This document shows, in pieces, positions 1 to 6,702 of a stretch of 14,024 nt of DNA (positions are counted from its first letter, which is position 1; every line of letters starts with the position of its first letter). The notes beneath the pieces were generated by a model, which saw nothing but the letters and a program-made list of their open reading frames with translations, was not told the origin of the DNA and made no database searches. The DNA is from Gammaproteobacteria bacterium (lineage in GTDB: Bacteria; Pseudomonadota; Gammaproteobacteria; Pseudomonadales; Azotimanducaceae). Where the stretch lies: NCBI GenBank assembly GCA_026706425.1, contig JAPOYW010000262.1, positions 1 to 14,024 of the forward strand. Direction: 5' to 3'. The position numbers were made by a program, and so were the translations under genes.

Positions 1-410
1 ATCTCCTCGACCTCGCGCCCGCCGACCTCTGTCAGCGCGACCTCGCACGGCACGCGGTCGTCCAGTTCAGGGTGCGGGTTCGCGAGAAAACGGGCCGCTT
101 GATCGGCGTTCTGGAAGGCGAACATCGCCAAGGCATAGAGGCGGGCGAGCCGTTCCGTCGTTTCGCTGACTTGATGATTGAGGCGGTCGGCCCGCTGGTA
201 CGTCGCCCTTGGCACGATCTTGTTGCGCAGCCTTGCGGCGGTTGTCGCGCCGACACCCTTGGGAACAATCAACATGATGACACGGTCCAGCGATCGTTTC
301 GGAATGCCCTCCCGCACGGCGTCGTCAAGGTCGCGCATGGTCGCGACGTTACGGCCCAGTACCGGCGGTCCGCCCAGTACTGCGGCGATGGTCCCGGCAT
401 CGAAGTTCAT
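1..410 (-). CDS. Xre/MbcA/ParS-type antitoxin with toxin-binding (DUF2384) domain, C-terminus cut by window edge
   Basis: An open frame runs from an ATG at 410 to the window edge without a stop, giving 136 residues. It begins MNFDAGTIAAVLGG. The pattern (AAVLGGPPVLGR, then a DLDDAVREGIPKRSLDRV helix pair, then a helical block, then AARFLANPHPELDDRVPCEVA and GGREVEE) is that of antitoxins of the RES-Xre/ParS family. In these the N-terminal part is an Xre-like fold and the C-terminal domain binds the toxin. Known full-length members are about 140-155 residues, so only some 10-20 residues are missing. By family habit the partner RES-domain toxin, which degrades NAD+, should lie just left of the window; this is inference. 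The start is weakly supported, since GAGG sits only one base from the ATG. A promoter with an embedded operator lies directly upstream, fitting autoregulation. Confidence 0.82.
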   Translation of the reverse strand, partial: MNFDAGTIAAVLGGPPVLGRNVATMRDLDDAVREGIPKRSLDRVIMLIVPKGVGATTAARLRNKIVPRATYQRADRLNHQVSETTERLARLYALAMFAFQNADQAARFLANPHPELDDRVPCEVALTEVGGREVEE

Positions 411-426
411 GCCTCAATCTGCAGAG

Positions 427-454
427 TGCCTAATACGAGGCAACTATATGCCTC
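427..454. promoter_or_regulatory. Phased inverted half-sites, probable autoregulatory operator of the Xre antitoxin
   Basis: Three half-sites alternate in orientation with an 11-bp period: TGCCT (427-431), AGGCA (438-442), TGCCT (449-453). The right-hand pair extends to a perfect 6+6 bp inverted repeat, GAGGCA (437-442) and TGCCTC (449-454), around a 6-bp spacer. The array covers the -10 box and the predicted transcription start, the usual place for an Xre repressor operator. That the antitoxin binds here is inference. Confidence 0.55.
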
Positions 455-471
455 ACTATAGCCGTTCACAA
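443..471 (-). promoter_or_regulatory. Sigma70-like promoter of the antitoxin gene
   Basis: Read on the minus strand, TTGTGA (471-466) and TATAGT (448-443) are separated by exactly 17 bp. They match the -35 consensus at 4 of 6 positions and the -10 consensus at 5 of 6. Transcription would start near 436, about 26 nt before the ATG at 410. The -35 box overlaps the stop codon of the truncated bpt frame. A second TATAGT at 460-455 has no good -35 partner. Confidence 0.6.
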
Positions 472-843
472 CAGCGGCATGCCGGCCCACACCGACGACC
501 AAGACTGATCGAAGTGCTCCTCCACTACGTCCAGCGCATCGACGATGTCCAGATCGAGGTCGGCGTTGCGCGCCAACACCCGTCGGAAGCGGCGGTTGGG
601 CCGGAAAGCGTCAACCACGACGCGTAGCGGGATGCAGGCGTTGCAGCCGTCGCGATCCGGCAGGTAGAACGTGCTGCCCGTGCGCCTGAACCCCGCCTGG
701 GCCAAGTGCGAGTACACCGTCGGCTTGATGTCCTCGTCCGAGTCCACCACGATGGCGTGCGCGATGCGCTCGGGAAAGTAGACGCACGGATCCGGACCGA
801 CCACGAAGGCGTCCACGGGTTTCTCGGAGTCGTTGTAGTTCAT
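466..843 (-). pseudogene. bpt: Truncated aminoacyl-tRNA-protein transferase (Bpt/Ate1 family), N-terminal half only
   Basis: The 125-residue frame carries family marks of the bacterial N-end-rule transferases that attach leucine or arginine to proteins with N-terminal Asp/Glu. These are GPDPCVYFPER (residues 17-27), TFYLPDRDGCNACIPLRV (58-75) and RRVLARNADLD (87-97). Bacterial Bpt proteins are usually about 235-250 residues, with the GNAT-like catalytic C-terminal domain following. Here the similarity stops at EEHF (residues 108-111, near base 511) and an unrelated 14-residue tail leads to TGA at 466-468. No other frame continues the family pattern, so this is a truncation and not a simple frameshift. 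Loss of the C-terminal domain should abolish activity. The antitoxin promoter starts at its stop codon, suggesting that arrival of the toxin-antitoxin module replaced the 3' half. The ATG at 843 lacks a strong ribosome binding site. Confidence 0.75.
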
Positions 844-953
844 GATTTAGCATCCAGCGACATCGACGCCGCATCCGGTGTTAGTGTCCCATCTACGCGG
901 CGTGGTGTCGCTATCTACGCCCGCGTCGGTGGCCGAAACCCCAAGGAGAACCC
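844..953. promoter_or_regulatory. Divergent intergenic region between bpt and the AGCS symporter
   Basis: This 110-bp gap must hold the promoters of both divergent genes, but I see no convincing -35/-10 pair. It contains an 8-bp direct repeat, ATCTACGC, at 891-898 and 913-920. The copies are 22 bp apart start to start, two helical turns, which could suit an activator or repressor dimer. AAGGAGAA at 943-950 is the symporter's ribosome binding site, three bases before its ATG. Confidence 0.3.
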
Positions 954-2327
954 ATGGACCGATTGAACTCCGTCATCGACTCGATCAACGCCTTCGCGTG
1001 GGGGCCGCCGATGCTCGGCATGCTGGGCGTGACCGGCGTGCTGCTGACCCTTGGCCTGGTGTTCATGCCCTGGCGCAAGATCGGCTACGGCTTCCGGCTC
1101 CTGTTCGACCGATCCGATCCAACAGGCTCAGGCGAGGTCAAACCGTTCAACGCGTTGATGACGGCGCTCTCGGCCACGGTCGGCACCGGGAACATCGCGG
1201 GGGTCGCCACCGCAATTGCATTGGGCGGCCCCGGCGCGATCTTCTACATGTGGCTCATTGCGCTCTTCGGCATGGCCACGAAGTACGCCGAAGCGGTGTG
1301 CGCGGTCGAGTACCGGGAGGTGGACAAGAACGGCAAGCACGTCGGCGGGCCCATGTACTACCTGCGCAACGGGGTTGGCGAATTCGCGCCCGAACTCGGC
1401 AAGTGGCTGGGGCTCGCGTTCGCCGTGTTCGGCGCGGTGGCGGCGTTCGGGATCGGCAACGCCGTGCAGGTCAACTCCATGGCGGCAGCCCTCGGCAACA
1501 GCTTCTCGGTTCCCACCTGGGCGACCGGCATCGTCGTGGCGGCGCTGGTGGGCGTTGTCATCATCGGCGGCATCCGGCGGATCGGCGAGGTGGCGGGAAG
1601 GCTGGTACCCGCCATGGTGGTGCTTTATGTCGGCGCCGCGCTGGTCATCATTCTCATCAACATCGTCGAGGTGCCGGCGGCATTCGGGTTGATCTTCACC
1701 CACGCCTTCACGCCGGCCGCCGCGACCGGCGGATTCGCAGGTGCGGCGGTGGCAGCGGCGATCCGGTTCGGCGTCGCCCGGGGCGTGTTCTCCAACGAGT
1801 CGGGCCTCGGCTCCGCCGCCATCGCCCACGCGGCGGCGCAGACCAACAGCCCGGTGCGCCAGGGCATCATCGCGATGCTCGGCACGTTCATCGACACCCT
1901 GGTGGTGTGCACAATGACGGCATTGGTGATCCTGACGTCCGGCGCATGGACGATGACCGGTGCCGATGGCGGCGGTTTGACCGGCGCCGTGCTCACATCC
2001 ACGGGCTTTGAGAGCACCATCTTCGGCGGCCACTACATCGTCACCGTCGCGCTCGCCGTGTTCGCGTTCACCACGATTCTCGGCTGGTCGTACTACGGCG
2101 AACGGTGCTGGCAATACCTGTTCCACGAGAAAAGCCTGTGGATCTACCGCGGCTTGTGGGTCGCCGCGGCGTTGGCGTTCGCCAACGTGAAGGTCGACCT
2201 GGTTTGGAACCTGTCCGACACGCTGAACGGCCTGATGGCCATCCCGAACCTCGTCGGACTGCTGCTCCTCGCGCCCATGGTGTTCAAGGTGACGCGGGAG
2301 TACTTCGATTCGCAAGCACCCGGCTAG
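954..2327 (+). CDS. Sodium:alanine symporter, AGCS family
   Basis: This intact 457-residue membrane protein imports alanine or glycine with Na+. Family marks include SATVGTGNIAGVATAIALGG (about residues 71-90), the conserved GGPMYYLRNG (about 132-141), GVARGVFSNESGLGSAAIAHAAA (about 275-297) and a run of hydrophobic segments consistent with the usual 10-11 transmembrane helices of an APC-like fold. Its length fits the family range of 450-550. The start is fixed by AAGGAGAA at 943-950, just upstream of the ATG. It stands alone, divergent from the bpt remnant and followed by a long gap, so it is probably monocistronic. The substrate within the family (alanine, glycine or a D-amino acid) cannot be read from sequence. 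Confidence 0.93.
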   Translation: MDRLNSVIDSINAFAWGPPMLGMLGVTGVLLTLGLVFMPWRKIGYGFRLLFDRSDPTGSGEVKPFNALMTALSATVGTGNIAGVATAIALGGPGAIFYMWLIALFGMATKYAEAVCAVEYREVDKNGKHVGGPMYYLRNGVGEFAPELGKWLGLAFAVFGAVAAFGIGNAVQVNSMAAALGNSFSVPTWATGIVVAALVGVVIIGGIRRIGEVAGRLVPAMVVLYVGAALVIILINIVEVPAAFGLIFTHAFTPAAATGGFAGAAVAAAIRFGVARGVFSNESGLGSAAIAHAAAQTNSPVRQGIIAMLGTFIDTLVVCTMTALVILTSGAWTMTGADGGGLTGAVLTSTGFESTIFGGHYIVTVALAVFAFTTILGWSYYGERCWQYLFHEKSLWIYRGLWVAAALAFANVKVDLVWNLSDTLNGLMAIPNLVGLLLLAPMVFKVTREYFDSQAPG

Positions 2328-2794
2328 GACGCGGTCGTACATCCACACTCACTGCACGCACGGCGTCCGTAAGAACGTTTGAACTAACTACGACGCGGTC
2401 TTTTGCGACTCGGGCATAGCCGCTATCACCGCCCGGAGGCGCATGGACGACGACCGCTGGTCTTGTGCGTTCGCTGGCGCCTCGGCCGCTGCCTGCACAA
2501 GATCGCCGTCGATGCGGAAGAAGTCCGCAAAGGTCTGGAGGCCGCCGCTCATGGGCGCTCAACGCTGCACTCCGGAATGGCGGACCGCGCAGCCAAGCAG
2601 CTGCAATACGGCACCGATTGCGTCGCGGCGAAGTGGTCTTGGCCGGTGCCGCTACCCGGTGTTAACGCACTGGCTGGTCAATGTCGTCAACCTGGTCGCG
2701 AACCCCTTCGTTTCGTCCCACCCCGCCCGCTTGCAAGCCCCGCCCGCCAGACCCACGGCTATACTTGGCGGACGCAACCCGGGTGACCACCACG
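2328..2794. other. 467-bp intergenic region without a recognised gene
   Basis: Two overlapping plus-strand frames cross this stretch and neither resembles a family I know. One starts at an ATG at 2443 behind a GGAGG (2435-2439) but overlaps the AAA gene for 280 bp in another frame. The other (2403-2786, TTG start) contains a helical-looking stretch around KIAVDAEEVRKGLEAAAHG that might be a decayed gene. Just after the symporter stop, GGACGCGGT (2327-2335) can pair imperfectly with ACGGCGTCC (2360-2368), but the 24-base loop and lack of a T-run make it a poor terminator. TATACT at 2760-2765 is a possible -10 box for the AAA gene without a well-spaced -35 box. Confidence 0.4.
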
Positions 2795-4081
2795 ATGGCC
2801 GGCGATCAAATGGATTGGCGCGAGAAGCTGGCACGTTGGGCAAACGTCGGCGAACGGGGCGCACCGGTAGCGTTCGCGGGCCGGGAGCGCGAGATCGACT
2901 TCGCGATCCGGCAGCTCGAGGCCTGGCGGCCCGGAACGACCCCCGGTCGGACGATTGTCGCCCAAGGGGCACCGGGTGCGGGCAAGACAGCACTCTTAGG
3001 CGAGATCGCGCGTCGCCTGCCCGAACGGCTGCCCAACTCCGTAGCCATATACATGCCGACCCCCTGGATTGACGACGACGTGCCGAACGTGCTCGAAGAG
3101 CTCGCCGTGAAGATGGCGGGCGTCCCGGCGGACACGCTACGCACGACCAAGGGCTCGGAGACGGTGGCCGGCGTCAAGGCTGTGGCCACGGCACGGCACG
3201 CCGAATCCCGCTCGGTGTTACCGCCGTCCCTGCAAACCTGGCGCACATTCAGCCGAGAGTTCGAGCCGGTCGCCCACCGGATGAATCCGACGCTGCTGCT
3301 AGTCGACGAGATTCAGCGCATCGGCGAGGGGGAGGCGACCAGGGACCTGCTCTACAACCTGCACGACCAGACGACGTTCCCCGTGGTGCTGGTGTGCGGC
3401 GGCCTGTCCACGTCCGCAGCCCGGCTCGGCGAAGCTGGCTTGTCGCGGCTCGACGAAGGCAGAGTCTTAAGCATCGATGCGCTAACGGCTGCCGAGGCGC
3501 AGCGAAGCCTGGAAGAGTCGCTGGGCATTATGGCCGACGACGTGGGCGGCATCGCCGGCCACCCGGATCGTTGGGGGCGTGCCCTTGCGCCGCCGACGCA
3601 GGGTTGGCCGCAACACGTCACCTGCCACTTCCGGGCGGCGGCGGAGGCGCTGCTGGCCTCAGATCGTCTGGCATTCGACGACGCCAACCTGCGTGACGCA
3701 CTGGCCCGCGCGGAAGACAACATGCGGCACTACTACGACCGCCGATTGGAGGCGTCGCGGACCCAGACGATGGTCGTCTACGCCGTACACGAGGCGATCA
3801 ACGCCCGGACGACGCGGCGGACGGATGCCATGGCCGTGGTGGACGCCGTGCGTCCGTTGCTCGGTCGCCACGACGCGGAGGACCACGACGCGACCTTCCG
3901 ACGTGCGGGCGACTGCATCAACCAGATGCTCTACGCCGGCGTGGTCGCCTATGCGACGAACGTGAGGACATCGCCTTTGAGCATTCCCATCCCGTCCATG
4001 GCGACGCACATCGCCGGGCTGCTGACGACGGCGCAGCGTGAAGCCGTTCGCCGCGCAATCGGCCCGGCCATCGCGGACTGA
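2795..4081 (+). CDS. AAA-family ATPase (AAA_16/ORC-like), function unknown
   Basis: The intact frame of 428 residues from the ATG at 2795 has a clear Walker A, GAPGAGKT (residues 58-65), and Walker B, LLLVDE (167-172), followed by IQRIGEGEATRDL. A sensor-1-like strand, FPVVLVCGG, comes next, then a helical C-terminal half with GWPQHVTCHF. This is the layout of single-chain AAA ATPases of the ORC/STAND-like kind, used as switch or loader proteins; the partner is unknown. An ATG at 2810 is an alternative start. An upstream start at 2681 is possible but gives a proline/arginine-rich leader that looks non-coding. A weak GGGTGA (2781-2786) precedes the chosen start. Its stop is 13 bp before the dehydratase-like gene, so the two are probably co-transcribed. 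Confidence 0.75.
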   Translation: MAGDQMDWREKLARWANVGERGAPVAFAGREREIDFAIRQLEAWRPGTTPGRTIVAQGAPGAGKTALLGEIARRLPERLPNSVAIYMPTPWIDDDVPNVLEELAVKMAGVPADTLRTTKGSETVAGVKAVATARHAESRSVLPPSLQTWRTFSREFEPVAHRMNPTLLLVDEIQRIGEGEATRDLLYNLHDQTTFPVVLVCGGLSTSAARLGEAGLSRLDEGRVLSIDALTAAEAQRSLEESLGIMADDVGGIAGHPDRWGRALAPPTQGWPQHVTCHFRAAAEALLASDRLAFDDANLRDALARAEDNMRHYYDRRLEASRTQTMVVYAVHEAINARTTRRTDAMAVVDAVRPLLGRHDAEDHDATFRRAGDCINQMLYAGVVAYATNVRTSPLSIPIPSMATHIAGLLTTAQREAVRRAIGPAIAD

Positions 4082-4094
4082 TCGCCGCCGATCG

Positions 4095-5090
4095 ATGTTC
4101 GACCTCACCGACCTGGAAGCGGCGCAACGCGTCGTCGCGCGCGCCATGCCCCCGACGCCCCAGTACCGTTGGCCGGGGCTATGCCGCCGTACCGGATGCG
4201 AGGTCTGGCTAAAGCACGAGAATCACACCCCCACCGGCGCGTTCAAGGTACGCGGCGGTTTGGTGCTCCTCGACGAACTCGCGCAGGCGGGCAAGCTGCC
4301 GCAAAGGATGGTCACCGCAACGCGGGGAAACCACGGCCAGAGCGTGCCCTTCGCTGCCGTTCCGCAGGGCGTTAAGGTCAGCGTGTTCGCGCCCAAGGGC
4401 AACAGCGTCGAGAAGAATGCCGCGATGGTCGGCTGGGGCGCGGAACTCGTCGAGGCCGGCAACGACTACGACGAGGCGCGGGAGGCTGCGAATCGTCACG
4501 CCGACACCGAAGGCGCACTCTACGTCCCGCCGTTCCACCCGGCCTTGGTACGCGGCGTCGCGACCTACGCCTTGGAGCTGTTTACCGCGGTGCCGGATCT
4601 CGACGCAGTCTACGTACCCATTGGCATGGGGTCAGGTATCTGCGGGTTGATCCGCGCCCGCGATCTCCTGGGTCTGAAGACCGAGATCGTCGGCGTGGTC
4701 GCGGCGCGGGCACCGGCGATGGCACGCAGCGTCGCCGCTGGTCGGGTGGTCGAGACCGACGCTGCGGACACCTTCGCCGACGGGATGGCGTGTCGCGTAC
4801 CAATGCCGGAACCCCTGGAGATCGTGCTCCGGGGCGCGGCGCGTGTGGCCGAGGTCTCGGAGGCCGGAATCGCTGCGGCCATGCGTGCTCTCTACGCAGA
4901 TACCCACAACGTAGCCGAGGGTGCTGGAGCTGCCGCTTTCGCGGCCCTGATGGAAGAGAGGGAGCGTCAGCGGGGCAAGCGGGTGGCCGTGATCCTGTCT
5001 GGCGGCAACGTCGATGGCGACGTATTCCGCGAAGTCCTCGGCGGGGGCGTACCGGAGCCCGGACCTATCTGGAAGCCCCAAACGCTATGA
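4095..5090 (+). CDS. Threonine/serine dehydratase-like PLP-dependent enzyme (fold type II)
   Basis: The intact 331-residue protein has the marks of the tryptophan-synthase-beta fold. The PLP lysine is in TPTGAFKVRGG (Lys51), with TATRGNHGQSVPFAA (74-88) as the substrate loop. GMGSG (177-181) is the glycine-rich phosphate-binding loop, followed by NVAEGAGAAA (272-281) and SGGN (302-305). Threonine dehydratases of this type deaminate threonine to 2-oxobutyrate or serine to pyruvate. The protein lacks the C-terminal ACT-like regulatory domain of biosynthetic IlvA, so it resembles the short catabolic form; hydroxyaspartate dehydratase or serine racemase activity cannot be excluded. The ATG at 4095 was chosen because it aligns with the family N-terminus and lies 13 bp after the AAA stop; an upstream in-frame ATG at 4038 would overlap that gene. 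No strong ribosome binding site is visible, so translational coupling is likely. Confidence 0.88.
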   Translation: MFDLTDLEAAQRVVARAMPPTPQYRWPGLCRRTGCEVWLKHENHTPTGAFKVRGGLVLLDELAQAGKLPQRMVTATRGNHGQSVPFAAVPQGVKVSVFAPKGNSVEKNAAMVGWGAELVEAGNDYDEAREAANRHADTEGALYVPPFHPALVRGVATYALELFTAVPDLDAVYVPIGMGSGICGLIRARDLLGLKTEIVGVVAARAPAMARSVAAGRVVETDAADTFADGMACRVPMPEPLEIVLRGAARVAEVSEAGIAAAMRALYADTHNVAEGAGAAAFAALMEERERQRGKRVAVILSGGNVDGDVFREVLGGGVPEPGPIWKPQTL

Positions 5091-6473
5091 CACGGATCGA
5101 CAACCGAACATATCCGCCTCGAACGCGTCTCCAGCCAGATGGTTACGAATCAGTTCCACGGACCAAGGTTCACGCATGCATGCCTTCGAGCTCGTGTTGC
5201 GAACCGCATCCGAGAGTTCCGAGATAGAGGCGAAGCTACCACTGAGAGACGTTCCTCTCCTTTCAAAGAACTCGGACCTGCTTAATACTATCGACACGTC
5301 GTCGGTAGGTGCTTGCCATTCATAGGCGATCGCGACGTGCTTTGAAGTCTGTCCGCCGTTATCGAAATATACAGCGCCCACCAAGCGAAGCGATTGAGGT
5401 TCTATTTGAAGGCGAAGTTCCTCCTCAAGCTCCCGAATCGCGCAATGTATCAGCGGATCGCCATTGTCGGCATCTTCAGATCGAACATGTCCTCCCGCCC
5501 AAATGACGATCTTGTCGTGCAAGGGATTGTCGGCGTACTTCTCTCTTCGCCTTAGACGTAGTACCTCTCCACTGCCATTCCGGACTACCACTACGGGAAG
5601 TGCCTGAACCCTATCTGCGTCATTTTCGACTTCGTCCCTAGGTCGGAAGCTGCCGACCGAGTCGTCTCTGAACAGCCGGACTAGCTCCTCGGCCTGGGAA
5701 ACGTCGACGAAATTGCTCTGGCCGAACACGCGAGTGATCCTGTCCTTCGGACAGGAAAGAACATTCTCCGCAACTTGCTCCTCGATCAGGCCAAGAATGA
5801 TCTCGGTCACCACCTCAGCCGTACGTTGAGGGTTTCCCTTTGTTTCGCCCGCCGACGTGTCCACGGGATATGTCCTGAAGCGATTGCCAAGTTGCGCCAT
5901 GCACGAAAGGTTGACATCCCATATCTGCGTCAAAACCTCCGGGTTCATTATCGAACCGCCCGTCGCATCCACGGGCAGAACGCCCTGCTCGCGCTCCATC
6001 GCATCCTGCGGTGAAGTCAGCATCACTATTACTGCAGATATTCTCTTCCGCCAGTCGTCGATAGTGAGGAAGTCCTCGATAATCCTCCGTTCCTGTGGAC
6101 GAACACGCGAGATCCGTTCCATCATGGTCATCCAACAGATCGAGTCGAATATCCCGCGATCCAGAAACAGGATTTGCGGATCATCCGGCCGGGGTGGGTT
6201 CTGAGTTTTTTCCAGAACCTGCGCTAGCGTCGTACACGCCGTCCAAACGTTGAAGTTCGCGTGCTTTTTGTCCCTGATCGGACAGACGGATGCCCGTTCA
6301 ACGACAACGTCCGTACGGAACCCGCAGCGCTTTAGGAACGTTTGGACATGCGACAACGTCGTAGTCTTCCCGGCCTTTGGAACACCGGCGAACTCAACGA
6401 CGAGAGGGTTTCGTGCCTTGATGGCGAATTGCCTGGCCGCGTATTCGGCCCGGCTTTGTAGGGCTGACTTCAT
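5085..6473 (-). CDS. P-loop kinase-like NTPase fused to a Nudix hydrolase domain
   Basis: The intact 462-residue protein has two parts. Residues about 22-235 form a thymidylate-kinase-like P-loop domain: VVEFAGVPKAGKTTT with Walker A at 30-37, then ILFLDRGIFD (101-110) whose DR pair matches nucleotide-binding kinases. Residues about 292-445 form a Nudix domain. Its box reads GGHVRSED (327-334), a longer than usual linker, then RELEEEL (347-353). The standard box G-x5-E-x7-REUxEExGU is stretched by about six residues and its last Gly is Arg, but the metal-binding RE..EE core is kept. It probably acts on a nucleotide or nucleotide-sugar/cap-like substrate; the actual substrate is unknown. The ATG at 6473 is preferred because it starts just before the first domain. 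A GTG at 6677 would add 68 residues. It is the last gene of the minus-strand series and its stop overlaps the convergent dehydratase-like gene. Confidence 0.8.
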   Translation of the reverse strand: MKSALQSRAEYAARQFAIKARNPLVVEFAGVPKAGKTTTLSHVQTFLKRCGFRTDVVVERASVCPIRDKKHANFNVWTACTTLAQVLEKTQNPPRPDDPQILFLDRGIFDSICWMTMMERISRVRPQERRIIEDFLTIDDWRKRISAVIVMLTSPQDAMEREQGVLPVDATGGSIMNPEVLTQIWDVNLSCMAQLGNRFRTYPVDTSAGETKGNPQRTAEVVTEIILGLIEEQVAENVLSCPKDRITRVFGQSNFVDVSQAEELVRLFRDDSVGSFRPRDEVENDADRVQALPVVVVRNGSGEVLRLRRREKYADNPLHDKIVIWAGGHVRSEDADNGDPLIHCAIRELEEELRLQIEPQSLRLVGAVYFDNGGQTSKHVAIAYEWQAPTDDVSIVLSRSEFFERRGTSLSGSFASISELSDAVRNTSSKACMREPWSVELIRNHLAGDAFEADMFGCRSVS

Positions 6474-6702
6474 GGATGTGCGCCTATCCGTGGATGCGAG
6501 GGCCGGTACGCCCAGGATGGGGCATGGCCCGGCATCGGAGTCCATGTCAGCAACTATGGGCAAGGTTGCGGCAGGCGTCAAGCCGGTCGAGACCAAAGCG
6601 AAGGAGTCCACTCGGTCGATGACTGCGGCGCACGAGGTCCCTCGCGATGTTGGTGCTCCACATCGGTGCCGCGCCACTCACCTCGGCCCGGCCTTTCGGT
6701 GG

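Noticed and set aside
878..2011. 377-codon plus-strand open frame
   Set aside because: It overlaps the symporter in another frame and is Arg/Gly-rich with no family pattern; the symporter frame has the ribosome binding site and conserved motifs.
1128..2348. 406-codon minus-strand open frame
   Set aside because: It lies wholly antisense to the well-supported symporter, and its product is rich in His, Arg and Asp runs typical of the reverse strand of a high-GC gene.
2327..2368. Rho-independent terminator after the symporter
   Set aside because: The stem is imperfect, the loop is 24 bases, and no T-run follows.
2681..2794. Longer start for the AAA ATPase at 2681
   Set aside because: The extra 38 residues are a Pro/Arg/Ser-rich stretch before the first conserved block, and the ATG at 2795 fits better.
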